DNA from: Bathymodiolus brooksi
Taxonomy: Eukaryota > Mollusca > Bivalvia > Mytilida > Modiolidae
Assembly (NCBI GenBank): GCA_963680875.1
Contig: OY804590.1
Coordinates: 23,002,640-23,066,639, forward strand
Length of the DNA: 64,000 nt
Reading direction: 5' to 3'
In this document: one piece after another, positions 20,901 to 33,510 of the stretch
How positions within the stretch are numbered: the stretch's first letter is position 1
Layout: each line of letters begins with the position of its first letter
The notes under the pieces: generated by a model
What the model was told of the DNA's origin: nothing
What the model saw: only the letters and a program-made list of their open reading frames with translations
The model's database searches: none
Position numbers and translations under genes: made by a program

Positions 20901-20984
20901 AGTTCATGAAAAATTCGGCCAAATGAGCTATGTTTTAATGGTTTCTTGTATCCGAGCAATCGATATATGATCATTTTAATTATA

Positions 20985-21085
20985 TTTAGGGCTAGGGTTA
21001 TATCGTGGCGGTCAGTTTTATTGGTGGAGGAAACCGGAGTATCCGCAGAAAACCACTGACCTGATGTTGTATTGAGTATACCTGG
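20985..21085 (-). mobile_element. SINE family A, internal fragment
   Basis: ATATCGTGGCGGTCAGTTTT, GGTGGAGGAAACCGGAGTAT and ATTGAGTATACCTGGCC. The tail start and the head are missing. Confidence 0.75.
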
Positions 21086-21284
21086 CCTTAAATTTAGATG
21101 TTTGTTGGATCATTTATCTAACGACAATAGTGTCCCCTCAGGGCTGTCATATTTTCACGTATTTAGCACAGATCACATTAACTGTTTTGTATTTGACTGG
21201 GCGGTCATAGATGAAAGAAAGGATACAAGACATGATGTTGTTAGATGTTAGTGTATCTAAAAAATATATCCCCAAAAACATTTA

Positions 21285-21480
21285 ACGGGTGCCACTAGTG
21301 GAGCAGGAACTGAATTCAACCCCGGTTTTCAGTTGGGTTCGTGTTACTCGATCTTTAGTTTTATATGTAATGTTTTGTATATCGTTGTTTGTCCTTTTTC
21401 TTTGGCCATTGTGTTGTCTCCTTCTTCGATTTACGGATTCTGGATACCTCTTTGGTATCTTCAAAAATCTTCTTTTATTT
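21285..21480 (+). repeat. GATACC-type repeat, near full length
   Basis: Runs from GGGTGCCACTAGTGGAGCAG through TTGGCCATTGTGTTGTCTCC to CTTTGGTATCTTCAAAAATC. With 24815-25065 (opposite strand) it defines the full element: about 200-250 bp, with no ORF and no obvious terminal inverted repeats. Confidence 0.85.
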
Positions 21481-21489
21481 CGATTGAGA

Positions 21490-23055
21490 TATGATCAAAA
21501 GACATATTGAATTAACAGACCTGTACAATTGACAGAAAGTAAAACAAACTCAAAATTCCTGACAAATCATTGTGTGTAATAATTAATACATTATTTCATT
21601 CACGGCGAAAACAATTTTACAAACATTAAATTATGTATAAAGTTGACACTTTGGTTGTCCAATCAATGGACGCTTTGAATGTTAAAAAGAGATATGGATC
21701 GTGTTGGAAATTTTTGCCTTGGAACATACCACCAACGACCAATCTTGACAAACTGCTTCGTGTTAGGAGAAGTCTTCTTTGGGTCCATTCTACAAAACTT
21801 AAGAACTCATTTATGTCCCTTCCTTATGGTGAGTCAGGGGCCAATGCTATTTTCTGTAAAACCTGCAGTATGTTGTTGTGTGTACCTGGACAGCCAGGAG
21901 TATATAACTCCAGCGCGGGGTCGAATTGGGAGCAATTGGTTCAATTGGCTGAAGGCCGGCCCTGGTGTGAGTTGTGTAATTCGTGCCATATAATCAGTAG
22001 ACACCCTTTTCAGAGGGGTACCCACCTCAAATCTTAAGGTTTCCAGAAACCTACCAATGACCGGAAGTTTAATAGGTCATCCAGTTCGCTATGACTCCGC
22101 ACTGTACTTAGTCATTACATATGATCATTTTGATAGTTCTGATAGCGGTATAAACGAAATGCTGAAGTGACCATACAAACCAATAATCAATACCTTTCAG
22201 ATGGGTAGTATTCCACACCATCGGGGGATACACATTCATGTATATCACCACTGCAACAACCTTCAAAAATGAAAGTCAAATTACTGTCTCATACATTCCA
22301 CCAATTTTCCATCAAAATGTACAGTACACAATTTTATAATGATCTAGTCTTTCACAAACATATGAATATTCAATAGTGTGTATTTTTAGTGGATTTCCAG
22401 TAGTCTTATGTGTGTGCAATAGAAGGATATATTTTTTACAGACAGTGGTCTTCGGTATAACTAAAGTTCAATTTGATAAGTAGTATATGTCTATTTCTAT
22501 TTTGTTTAATTCATGAATATCCACACCATTAAGAAAAATTATCCCCCCTGAAGGATCTGATTTATTTTATGATTTATTTAGCATTTTACAAGGAAAACGG
22601 GATTGTGATTGTGAGAAATGGAGCATATACATGGTAATTTGTGACACAGACATATCGTAACGATTAATCAAGTCATGACGGCGACTTCAATTTAAAACAC
22701 TAGAAACACTTACTTTAGTGGCTTTCTTGTTAGCAGCAACACTCTATCAAAGAAATCCTGATAGGAAACGCAAGTTCTGGAATATCTTATTAACTGAGAG
22801 AGATATATGGATATATACTCCATGAGCAAGTGCTTCTGGAATGTTGCTACATATAAATGGGAAAGTTGAAATAATTTATTTAGTTGTAAAAACAGCTGTG
22901 GAATTACAAGTACATATGATTCTGTACGGGTATTATATTCCGGGGAATAGAAGATTATAACCCTTTAATAAATGAATTTATGAAATGATTGCTTTAAATT
23001 GTTCTATTGTCAAAATAATACACGACAAATGATGATATTGATGTCCGTTTTGTTC
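21490..23055. other. no gene recognised
   Basis: Contains the repeat at 21826-21975 (second copy of 17170-17300). Two overlapping ORFs (134 and 104 codons, starting 21633 and 21679) run across that repeat and have no protein-like features. The rest is AT-rich. Confidence 0.55.
21826..21975 (+). repeat. dispersed GC-richer repeat, second copy
   Basis: CCAATGCTATTTTCTGTAAA, GAGTATATAACTCCAGCGCG and GGCCGGCCCTGGTG match 17170-17300. Confidence 0.65.
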
Positions 23056-23300
23056 CTGTATTTAAATACTGTTACAGTGACAGCCGGAACCTTTGAACCG
23101 TAATGAGAGCGGGAGGTTTGGCGCCTTAAAATCTGATTCAACCCACCATTTCTTTAGAAATGCCTGTACCAAGTCAGGGTCATTACGGTTTTCACAGTTT
23201 TCCGGTTGTTGACTGATTTTGTCTGTTTATATAATTATGAGTTTTGACTTTCCCTTTGTAAGATTGTTCGGAGTTCGGTAATTTTGTTATTACCTTTATT
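23056..23300 (+). mobile_element. 5'-truncated LINE 3' end
   Basis: AATACTGTTACAGTGACAGC to the GGTAAT/ATTACC hairpin and final CTTT. It runs straight into a reversed family-B SINE. Confidence 0.85.
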
Positions 23301-23302
23301 TG

Positions 23303-23460
23303 TACTAAACCAACAAGCTGAGTGGGATGTTTATAGTGCTAGTTCACTGAAACAACAGTCCTTGGGTAGACATGTCGCTCCATTCGGACATATTATCCTG
23401 ATTCCCAGCTAACTGGTATTTGCTCTTACTCCTTAATGCTGCGTGCTGCGGAGAAGCAAC
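23303..23460 (-). mobile_element. SINE family B, partial
   Basis: TTTATAGTGCTAGTTCACTG, AAACAACAGTCCTTGGGTAG, GACATGTCGCTCCATTCGGA and GCTCTTACTCCTTAATGCTG in family-B reverse order. The tRNA-like head is missing. Confidence 0.75.
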
Positions 23461-23635
23461 AATTGACAGAAAATTATAATAAAAATAGACATAGCAAAAT
23501 AAAAACTGTTTTATATGGCAAAGCAGAAAGATAATTATCATTTGTTGTTTATATGCTGTACTTTTTCGTGTATACACAGTACTTTCTCTTTCTATGCACT
23601 GTAGATATTGTCATAGTCTTTTACAGTACTTTTTA

Positions 23636-23770
23636 TAATTAAGAAGAGTTTGAAGATACCAAAGGGGAAATCAAAAACCGTATATCGAAGAAGAACAGAC
23701 AACACAATGGCCAAAAGAAAAAGTACAAAAGGACAAACAGCGATCGACAAAACATACAAAACAGTTGCAA
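23636..23770 (-). repeat. GATACC-type repeat, proximal half
   Basis: AAGAAGAGTTTGAAGATACC, then ACAGACAACACAATGGCCAA and AAAAGGACAAACAG. It breaks off at about 23770. Confidence 0.85.
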
Positions 23771-24124
23771 CATTCCATTTTATTTTGTTATATTCCTCTA
23801 TGTCAGTTGTCCTGGTCCATTGTTCGCACGACTACATCAGTGCCAAACTCCGAAGTTTCTATGCTATCCGTTCCGACATCCGGGGCTGGAACGACCTTAG
23901 TACGCCCTACTTCTCAACCATGGCTTTTGATATTGTGGCGTTATTTGGTGCCTTTTGTATTCAGCTACTCTTCTATGACACTGTGGACAAATATGTTGGA
24001 CATCTTTAAATCCTTTCACACAGCAAGGGATTATAGCACAACAACACAATCCAAACCATCCGCTTAAAACAAAAACAAAATATTTGTAAGCTATTATATT
24101 TTATAGGGTGCGTTTCAAAGATTG

Positions 24125-24375
24125 ATTGATTTGTTGTGCTTAACGCCACTTTCAGCAATATTTCAGCTATATCATGGCGACCAGTTTTAGTGGTGGAAGA
24201 AGTCGGAGTACCCGGAGAGAACCACCAAACATGGAAAAGCAACTGGTAAACTTTATCACTTGCGGCTGCGAGTCGAGTGCACCTTTTTTAATAACTTACA
24301 AAGCCGTGAGCGAACCCACGCCGTATTGGTGACAGGCTTGTATGAGTTGTTAGGTAATCCAACCGTTTAAAAGAA
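24125..24375 (-). mobile_element. SINE family A
   Basis: CTTAACGCCACTTTCAGCAA, ATATCATGGCGACCAG, TGGAAGAAGTCGGAGTACCC, then a degenerate head region (TATTGGTGACAGGC). Confidence 0.75.
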
Positions 24376-24814
24376 CACATTGAAATGAATACATATTTTA
24401 CTATCATGTATGACTTGTTTTTTCAAGTATTACGTTTAACATGTTACCACCAGTCCATATTGCCATGTGGCATGTTATATCTAAAGTGGTATGTTAATTA
24501 ATATAAAAGGTTCTTTTAAAAAAGAATATTTCGATTCGCATCCATTTGTCAACGCAGTGTTTTATCGAATTTAAATATATATTCTTGGACATAAATACAT
24601 CTTTCTATTGTATTATGTCTACTCGTGAACAATGGGACGACCTGATAGCTGACGGATTTCCAGGTCTATTTTAAGATTATTAATATGTTGGTATATAGCT
24701 CAAAGCGCCATCACTGTCACGTTAAATTCCATAGTCTTTGGTGTAACCCACAAGGCCATCTTCCGCACTCGAAGCTATCACGATGGCCATTACAGCACAG
24801 AGGTGGAATAACAA

Positions 24815-25065
24815 TGTTCAAGTATAAGAAAAGTTTTAATATATCAAAGGGGTTAAACAAATCAAAAGCCGTAAATCGAAGAAGGACAGACAATGCAATG
24901 GCCAAAAGAAAAAATGACAAAGGGACAAACAATCATCTAAAAACGCCACACAGAAAACTAATATTGAGGAAAATGAACGCCACTAAAAACCGGGCATGGA
25001 CTCGTGTGCTCCGGAGTGGATAGCAGTTCCTGCTCCCCTAGTGACACCCGTCATTTTACTCTTAT
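24815..25065 (-). repeat. GATACC-type repeat, near full length
   Basis: From AGTTTTAATATATCAAAGGG through AGACAATGCAATGGCCAAAA to CAGTTCCTGCTCCCCTAGTG and ACACCCGTC. It lies just past the LITAF exon donor, so it would be inside that gene's first intron. Confidence 0.85.
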
Positions 25066-25086
25066 GACTTAGATATGCATACTTAC

Positions 25087-25298
25087 AATATGCAGAGCAT
25101 AACACAAACCCACATCTTAACAGTTGCACCCATATGGAAAGTTGTTTCAGTTGTTATTTGCGCATGACAGTTAGGACATCTGGTATTATAAGGTTTGAAA
25201 TGTTCTTGAGAAATAATCGGTGGTGGTGGTACTATCAACACTCCAGGGTGAGTCACCACTTGACTAAATTCTGTCTGAGGCTGTGACATCTTTGACAT
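25087..25298 (-). CDS. first coding exon of a LITAF-domain protein (partial)
   Basis: The exon opens at ATG 25298 and ends at a strong donor (GCATATT|GTAAGT) after 70 codons plus two bases. The protein has a short proline-rich N-terminus (LIVPPPPIISQEHFKPYN), then CPNCHAQITTETTFHMGA and the beginning of a hydrophobic stretch (MWVCVMLCIL). That is the first half of a LITAF domain: a CxxC zinc knuckle followed by the membrane-inserted hydrophobic segment. The second CxxC half must lie on a later exon at lower coordinates, and I could not find it before 22000. LITAF-like proteins act on late endosome and lysosome membranes; bivalves have several, some linked to immune responses. A possible 5'-UTR acceptor (TTAATAG) lies about 25 bases upstream of the ATG. 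Confidence 0.75.
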
Positions 25299-25464
25299 TT
25301 CGAAGCTATTTGGTGAACCTATTAATTACAAAAAGAAATAATTCTAATATATTCAATCGTAGTCGAGTAGACCTCTGTCTTAGTTTGGTGTGTATTTGAG
25401 CTATCAGAGGAAATTTAGCTTACAGTAGAACTTATACGCACTTTCATTCTAAAATTATACTTCT

Positions 25465-25625
25465 TGCAGGAGATATTTCCTATAAGGAGGACAAAATGGT
25501 CCCCTTTCATGTGCAGTTCAATCAAAATAACATATCCCCCATAATATGTTAAATTTTTTTAATGTTATAACACCTTGTGAATTTTTTATTTGCTATGAAA
25601 TTATCCCCTGATTTTTACAAGGTTC
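25465..25625 (-). repeat. dispersed repeat, inverted partner of 17395-17600
   Basis: AAATTATCCCCTGATTTTTA, CAAGGTTCAAATAT and the left part ATTTCCTATAAGGAGGACAA match in reverse complement. Confidence 0.6.
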
Positions 25626-25639
25626 AAATATCTACAAAT

Positions 25640-26310
25640 TAAAGTTAGAGAACACCGAAGGGGCAATAAAAAATGGACAATCCAGAGAAACTGGCAACAA
25701 AGGGCACACAATACAAAGAAAAACACAACACACCCCTTGTGTTGAAAACCGCTATACACAAATAAGACATGAGCCCTGCTACAAACACCTGGAGGTAAAA
25801 AACGAACCGAACATCGTTTCTATGCGGAAATCGTAACGGACATCACAACATGGAACTAAGAATGTAGTCATATAATAACAGAACACAAAAAAGATGAGCA
25901 ACACGGATCCCACCATAAAACCAGTGTGAACACAGGTGCTCGCGAAAGGTAAGCAGTCACTGTCTCTTATAAGACCCCCGCATTGCTACTCATATAGTCA
26001 AGACGTATTTCACACTATTCGCAAATAAACACAAATAACAACTGTGGCAAACACGTGCCAAACATCGTTTTTTATGCGGCAGTCGTAGCGGAAATCACAG
26101 CACGAAACTCAGAACGTAAAGACACATAATAGGACAAATTGAACAACACGAAACCCCACTACTTAAAACCGGGGCGAACTCAAGAGACACAGACAACATT
26201 GGGCACAAGACACAGACAACATTGGGCACAAGACACAGAACAAAGACAAACACAACACGGAAAAACTAAATATGAGCAACACGGACCCCACCAAAAACCG
26301 GGGGTGAGAA
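25640..26310 (-). repeat. divergent GATACC-superfamily repeats, about two copies
   Basis: AGAGAACACCGAAGGGGCAA starts the first. The phrases ATGAGCAACACGGA.CCCAC and AAAACCGGGG.GA, or close variants, recur near 25895, 26140 and 26270. A 24-bp direct repeat (GACACAGACAACATTGGGCA) is duplicated at 26185 and 26208. No coding potential. Confidence 0.7.
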
Positions 26311-26499
26311 ATTATACTCACATTTGAAAACTTAATTTGGAGATTGTTGAAGCTTTTCTTGACAAAAAACATGGATATTTTACGTATCTTAGATATTTTA
26401 TGTACTTTTTGGAACAAGATAAGACTTCAAATATTCATATAAAACGTTATTCGTGGTTGTGTTCTTTAAAAAACTTAATTTATAATGTTGTTGAAGTTT

Positions 26500-26720
26500 T
26501 TCTTTACAAAACCAGTGGATGTGTTACTCGTCTTACATACTGTTTACCCTTCCGGAGTACACGAGTTCACTTCCGTTTTTTAGTGTGGTTAGTGTTGTTC
26601 ATTCTTTACTTTTCTGTTTAGTTGATCATTGTTTGTCAATTTATCCTTTTTCTTTTAGTCATTGTATTGTCTGTACTTCTTCAATTTTCGACTTCTGATT
26701 ATTCATGTGGAATCTGGAAA
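26500..26720 (+). repeat. GATACC-superfamily repeat, diverged copy
   Basis: TTACCCTTCCGGAGTACACG, GTTGATCATTGTTTGTCAAT, TTAGTCATTGTATTGTCTGT and CTTCAATTTTCGACTTCTGA keep the family order, with many substitutions. Confidence 0.65.
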
Positions 26721-26869
26721 CTTGTATTTCTTATGATAACATTATCAGTGTATGTTTACATTTTTGCCAATATATTCACATTATACATCTGTTGGATTTT
26801 TGTTTTTTTGGTTTTTTTTTGGCTATTAGCCTTAAGGGTATAAATTTAAGATGCTTAATTAATTGTAAA

Positions 26870-29800
26870 TAATGAAAAAATAATTAGAAAAAAGACCGAC
26901 AACAAGCCAAGGGACTTGCACGCTAAGTACATGTGGATTGGTAAGTGTCGCAAACTTTCTAAAGATAAAGGGGGAATCTGGATCTGTATTAACGATAACG
27001 GTCCTTAATGTAAATCTCGTTGGCAGCAAGGACGATGGGTTTGAACGTCTGTGGGTCCTGACTCGAATAAATGGCGTCAAAACCACAGTAGGTGTTGCGT
27101 ATTTTCCAAACGATGGAATAGACAAACCCCTGACGGATAAATTATTTTATGAACTTTTGGAAAACTGTCCGTTTTTCCATTCAAAAGGGTATGAAATTTG
27201 CCTCACTGGAGACTTTGATGGTCGTTGTTTGGGTAAATGTGAATTTACGGACAAAACTGTTTCATCTGAAAACAAACAGAGTTATAATGGAGTAAGGTTA
27301 TTACAGTTCACTGATGCGGCTGAATTAAGCATAGCTAATTCTATGAACTGCTCTGAAGGTTTCTTCACAAGAATTGTTAACGACCAAAAGTCCGCAATAG
27401 ACTATATTGCTTTAAAAAATTATGTGCAAAAATGTAGACTCTGTCTTTATTGATGAATCTGGTAAATATGATCTTCATAGCGATCACATAATTCTTAGTA
27501 TTCAAATTAATGATGTCCATATACCCAAAAGGCACAGTAATGTCAGCAATAAATTCTTCTGGAAAATTGATGATGGTACCAATTGGGATGCATTTCAAAA
27601 TAACTTGAAAGAATTGTTTGATGAAGAGTGGTATAAAACTTCAAATGACGTAAACCAGCTCTGGAACGTCTGGAAAAACAAAGTGAACTGTGCTGCTAAA
27701 TCTGTCATAAAAAAAACCCCTAAGGTTAAGAATTATAAGTATGGTTGGGACAAAGATTTAGATAGAATGTTAAAATCTAGACGCGAAGCTAACCAGATAC
27801 AGCGCCTTCACAATAAACATAGACCACGTGATAGCGAACTTGGCCAAAATATTTCTGACTTATATCGTAAGCGTAAAAAACTATTGCACGATGCAATCAA
27901 ACGTAAAGAGTACCATAATAAGATGAATTTTTTTTACAGATAATTGCGTATCCTCTAAAAATAAAAGTAAAAACTTTTAGAATTATCTAAAGGGATGAAG
28001 GGACATCTCAAGCCCTGAACATATTATTGACCCTTCAAATAAAGAGAAACGAATTGAAGACAACGATGATATAAGTAAATGTCTTAGTAGTCACTTTAGT
28101 AGGATTGGTAAGGACTCTACTGTAAACCCTGATTTTCGTAAATACATCCTAAATTATGTTGAAGAAAAACAGGTAAGAATAGGAAATGACGAAACTTATC
28201 TTCCAGTTGTATTTAACAATGAATCCATTTCTGTCACTCTTAAGTCATTGAAATCTGGTAAAGCTCCAGGTGTTGATGATATACCGAATTATTTTCTAAA
28301 ATATGGGGGCGATTCAATGGTAAGTTCTCACACGGAACTTTTTACTGCTATATCAGATATTGAGCTAATACCTGAAGATTGGCAAAAAGGAATAGTCAAG
28401 CCACTGCATAAATCAGGATCTGTTTATGATCTAGACAATTATAGAGGCATCACTTTATCCTCTAATATATATAAGCTTTTTTCAAAAACTCTAGAAATTT
28501 CGGTATTAGATCATTTAGAGAGTAAGAATATATTGGGTGAGAACCAAGGAGCCTTTCGAAAGTCTCGCCGATTATTTCTTCCTTGTATAAATCCTCGAAA
28601 AAACCTTTATATTTGGCCTTTTATACCTTGCTAAGGCCTTCGATCGAGTTTGGAGGGAAGGTTTGTTCGCGTTGTTATGGGAAAGTGGTATTCAAGGGAA
28701 AAGTTGGAGATTCATTAAAGAAATATATAGAAATGATGAAAATAAAGTAGTTTTTGGAGATTTTGAATCTGACTGGTTCGAACAAGAATACGGAGTTAAA
28801 CAAGGTTGTGTTTTATCCCTACTCTTTTTCCGGTACTAATGAACGATTTAGTTAATATGCTTCGCCAAAGTAATATTGGCATAGATATCACTTCCCAGCT
28901 TATAAATTGTCTGCTTTTCGCAGATGATGTAATTCTTATGGCAAACTCTCAGGACGAATTACAAAAATTATTACAAATATCACACAATTTTGCATGTAAG
29001 TGGAACCTAAGATTTAACTCAAAGTCATGGTCATAGGTAAAAACCTGAACAAAACAGTAACTGGGTGTTGGGTAATGGGAATATTGACGAAGTAAACGAA
29101 TACAAGTATCTAGGCCATTTTATCAACAGATCAATGAAGTCAAACTATCATATTAATACCTACCTGAAAAGTAAGTCAGAAAATCAGATGAACTACCTAT
29201 TAATACGAATATTGGGGGAGCATGGGGATTTTAACCGTGTAAATTTTGGGGAGGCACTCTGGAAAAATGTCATTAGACCATCACTGACGCATGCGTGTGC
29301 TGTATGGATGCCATTATCATCCTCTTCTAAAAAAGCTCGCGAAAGCTGGCAATATAGTGCCGCGAAAATAATATTACGTACCAAAATGAATATCCCTACT
29401 AGGTCAGCTCTACTCCTAGAATTAGGGTGGGAACCTATTACTACGTTCATTGACCGATCGAAATTGTCATACTTTAAAAGACTATCCGAACTTCCTGATA
29501 ACAGGTTTATAATAAAATGATTATGCTAAATGATACGCTTTGGAACTATGCTAACGAAATACAATCTATGCATAGGCTCTGACCCCACCAACCAAAATTT
29601 CAGTTGTAAGTATGGCTCTATTACTAGAGATAGACTCCTTTTGGACGTATCTAATAAGAATAATTAGATCTCTACCAGTACTTCTATATAAAGCAAGGTA
29701 AACACGTTTATCTAGATAACCAAAACGATTTTAAAGCATCTAGATTAAAATTACATGCGAGAACAAAAACTATACCTCCACAAAAATATTTGTGTAGAAT

Positions 29801-30516
29801 GAATCTCTCTGGGGAAATGACTTGCCCCTTATGTAAAACGGATACGGATGAAGAGCTAGAACATTTTCTGTTGCATTGTCCTACCTTTTCGTCTATCCGT
29901 TTAAACGAGTTCTTTAAAGTTTTCGATAGTTTCGTTGAAAATCAGAAATATGGTCTTAAATTGATGGAGCTGTCGTCTAGTGCCAAACTTCAGTTTTTAA
30001 TAGGTGTTATTGGTTATGCTTTTAACAATGAATTTGGAATATTTTATGATGTTCATGGAAAAATGTTTCTGATATGTCTTGGAAATTGTTTACTTCTTCT
30101 GGGTCCGTCTTCTAAGAATTCAACAGTGTCATCTTGGTTTGCCAAACAAATTTCATGGACTGTACAACAGCTAAGTACGACTTGGACAATTTTTACAATA
30201 TCCAACATGTCTACATTTGTATATACTGAGCTTAGTGCTGCTTTGACAACTGTTTTACCTGTTTTGTTCAAGTGTTGTTATAAATACTGTTATAGTGATA
30301 GCCGGAAACTTTGAGCCGTAATGAAAGGGGGAGATTTGGCGCTTTAAAATCTGATTCAACCCACCATTTCTTTAGAAATGCCTGTACCAAGTCAGGGTCA
30401 TTACGGTTTTCACAGTTTTCCGGTTGTTGACTGATTTTGTCTGTTTATATACTTATGAGTTTTTACTTTCCCTTTGTAAGATTGTTCGGAGTTCGGTAAT
30501 TTTGTTATTATCCTTA
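26870..30516 (+). mobile_element. non-LTR retrotransposon (APE-type LINE), 5'-truncated and frameshifted
   Basis: One damaged ORF2 read in at least four successive frame segments. Endonuclease part (26938-27453): LTGDFDGR and SAIDYIAL correspond to the GDFN and DY motifs. Linker (27422-27943). RT (28248-29036): GKAPGVDDIPN, PLHKSGSVYDLDNYRGITL, KTLE, NQGAFR, then LLFADDVILM with the catalytic FADD box. A C-terminal region (29065-30314) ends in a zinc-knuckle-like CPLCKTDTDEELEHFLLHC. The start is missing inside the endonuclease and there is no ORF1. The 3' UTR ends in a hairpin without a poly(A) tail. I do not assign a clade. Several frameshifts and stops make it immobile. Confidence 0.9.
30315..30516 (+). 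other. LINE 3' UTR with terminal hairpin
   Basis: After the last codons comes a 200-bp UTR (GTAATGAAAGGGGGAGATTT, GGTCATTACGGTTTTCACAG) ending GGTAATTTTGTTATTATCC. In the other copies the last stem reads ATTACC, giving a 6-bp stem with loop TTTGTT. The same end is found at 2320, 4514, 13916, 23300 and 52928. Confidence 0.85.
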
Positions 30517-31442
30517 TTTATTCTTCTGAAACGTCCTTTCAATGTACCAAGATGTGCGTTCAATCGACATTCGTGTACTACTATGAATGTAGTTGTATTT
30601 CCGTTGCTGTTTAGTGAGGTTCCCACAATCCCGAAATGGTGTCATTAACCACGGGGCAATTCCATAGGCTGAATCCCCCAAAAGATGCGTGTTTCCAGGT
30701 AAAACAGATTCCATGTCGGCTTCGATTTTGGCATACAATGGAGAATTCTTCATTACCCGAGCGTCATGTACAGAACCGGGCCAACCACAAAATACATCTA
30801 ATAGATGCATATTTGAATCCCAGACAGCTTGTAAAATAAACTCACGCAAATGAATTACGATTTATGTAGTTTTCAGGGTAGCTCTTAGGGGTTTTAATGG
30901 TTTTAATGGTTTTAATCTATGGCTCCAATGACTCCAGGAAAACCTCTATGGTTTCGGAAATCATTTACAATTTCATTAACTCTTTCTTCTTCTGGCTATG
31001 TGATGTATTTAGGCATCAATTGCTCACAAATTTCATCTGACACATGTTTTACAATGTCAAAAACTGTATATTCACTTACTCCAAAGTTATCTGCAATATT
31101 CTGAATAGTTATCTGTGAAGAAATGTATCGTATGAAAATTAATAACTGCTTTTCCATCGGAATCAACGTTTTGGCTTTCAGGACCATGAGCTCCTCTAGC
31201 AAAGCATTGAATGTGGTTCTATTCATTCTAAAACGCTTCCGAAATTCTTCTTCCGTATAGTCGGATACTACGGACTCAACAAAATTAATGACACGAGGAA
31301 TTCTATCACGACGCTTTTCACAATATGCAGCTTGTAATGCTGAAATTGTAGTAGATGATCCACAACTGCTAGAAGTAGATCGTCGTCATCATGGTTCTCC
31401 ATCATGTCAAGAAGAACCATGGTTTTTATTTTTTCAGCCATT
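30510..31442 (-). pseudogene. degenerate PIF/Harbinger (HARBI1-type) transposase
   Basis: Reading from 31442: MAEKIKTMVLLDMMENHDDD, a frameshift, then RDRIPRVINFVESVVSDYTE and MNRTTFNALLEEL with a helix-turn-helix (ITIQNIADNFGVSEYTVFDI). After a damaged middle comes the DDE_Tnp_4 core: FILQAVWDSNMHLLDVFCGW, PGSVHDARVMKNSPLY, and LLGDSAYGIAPWLMTPF, which keep the acidic positions of HARBI1 proteins. The C-terminal part ends RTSWYIERTFQKNK. The LINE end abuts its 3' side. It is broken by frameshifts and probably inactive. Confidence 0.8.
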
Positions 31443-31444
31443 TT

Positions 31445-33510
31445 AAAAAAGAAACTGATTTAAAACTATCTATTTGTTTTTGCAGTACCAAACTGTAACC
31501 AGTTTTAAATCCTGTTTTAAAACTGTTATTAAAACTTACAACCGAAACTGAAACCGGTTTGAATGCACCAAATTCGCTCTGAATGAATGTTTTAAGCTTA
31601 GATCTGAAATATTAAATGATTTATCTTTATTCCGCCATTGTTCTTTAATGTTTTATGTAGTGTGTTGCTGTCTTATGCATTTTAAGATATGGACTTTCTT
31701 TTATGTATAATTATCATTTTATTTAATATAATTTGTATTTGTTAACTATAGACGCGCCACTGCTTCTATCCTGGTGGTTGGCGCCCCCATTGTAAAGGGG
31801 TAGCTTCTAAATAAAATATAAATATATACATATCCATACCTTTTAATAATATTTATTACAATTAGTGGAACTGTCAAACATTACTTGAATGTCCATGCAA
31901 AATAAAATGTAAACAGCCTATGAAAGCAATATTTCTCATTTCAATAGAAAATACTATGAATAACCAAAATATCTTTTAAAAAGGTAATTGCTGTCCCGTG
32001 TACAAGTTGCATAAGAAACATTAGTGTGTGGGGGGACATGGACAATGTGCATACAAAATACATACATTGTCCATGAAAACGAAAAAACCCAAATGCATTC
32101 GCTTCAAAACAGGCCGCCCAAAGCACCACAGAAGTCTCGCTTTTCTATAGTACAAAATAAACCTCATATTATCTGATGAGGTATACATTGTAAGTCCTAC
32201 ATCGGGTGCTGATAATTGTAAAAGTCTGGTTAAAAATGAAAGGACGAAACGAAATTAAATCAAAACGATACCATGATAATTAATTCATATTATTTTTAAA
32301 CGGTCAAATTTATTAATTCTACAATAAATCATTCCGGATTCCTATTTTCTCAACACACTTCCCCATTTCCCATTTACATACCATTACGGAGAGGGGTGGT
32401 ACACACAGCCCATTTACGCCTTTCCCCATTCTCCATTAGACAATACATATTTATTTTGTAATGTTGAACGCTTACAGAACTGTAATTACTTATTGTTAGT
32501 TTTAAATAATATATTATATCTTATTCTGTTGGAATGTGTGTTAAATAACGGTTATGTAATTTAAATGTCACGATTAAAAGGGGACAATCGATACAGTCTG
32601 ATTTTTTTTACTTACAAGTAACAGTGTTAACGGCCACTACACATTAAGCGAATACAATCTTATTAGGAGATCTTGCAAGAAGTCTGTCATACTCCCAACA
32701 CGAGGCAGTCATTTACGCCACACCCTTAGCTTTAGACTTTTAATGAAAAAAAAAATATCCCTTAAAAATTGCTGCTATGAAAGTTGAAATCTCGATTGAC
32801 AACTTGTATTTATTTATTGATTGATTACTTGTTAAGAAATGGACTCCTTTTTCAACACTTTGATATAAGTGGTCAGTCAAGATTTCAACATTAATATCAA
32901 CAATTGATTTGTTATTTTATTATTTATAAGGGGTTGTTAATAAGAAAGGTGATTGTAGCATGCCTACATTAGCCTATCAAATCAAAATATATGTATAAAA
33001 CTTACCATATTGGGTTGTATCTTGTGAATACTGCATTTCTTTGGTATAAAACAATGTCGTTGATTTAAGAACATTCCATGTGCGAATTCTTTAGTATGTC
33101 ATATGAACACATGTAGGTCAATAATGATACCTATGATGTAGATATTTAAATGAATTTTTTTTTTGGATTACAATGGAAAGTAAATAAAATTTAAAGTTCG
33201 GGTTGATTTAATAGAACTTCTCGTTGAAAATATAATACACCGACTACACACTTCAAATAAATTTAAACGCCACTATTTTTCACCAATTTATTTAATGTTA
33301 TTATGGAAACAATTGCCCCGAATTGGGCTGAATGGTAGAAAAACCTGAGAGGAAACTTAATCCTCTTGTCGCCATAATATAGCAGTGAAACAAGATGGCG
33401 GAATTCCTCGAAATGTGCTGCTTTCTTGGGTCAGCTGCTATAGACGATGATAATGTTGACTGCCATTCAATGTTTAATTGACAACATATTGTTTGATAGT
33501 TTACCAATAC
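31445..33510. other. no gene recognised
   Basis: AT-rich spacer. Frames are short, and no match to the window's repeat families was noticed apart from general AT tracts. The GC-richer run 31748-31800 (GGTGGTTGGCGCCCCCATTG) is isolated. Confidence 0.5.

Noticed and set aside
21633..22037. ORFs of 134 and 104 codons as genes
   Set aside because: They overlap each other and a dispersed repeat, and lack protein-like sequence or splice context.
26938..30314. several separate host genes
   Set aside because: The ORFs are successive frame-shifted pieces of one LINE ORF2 (endonuclease, RT, zinc knuckle).
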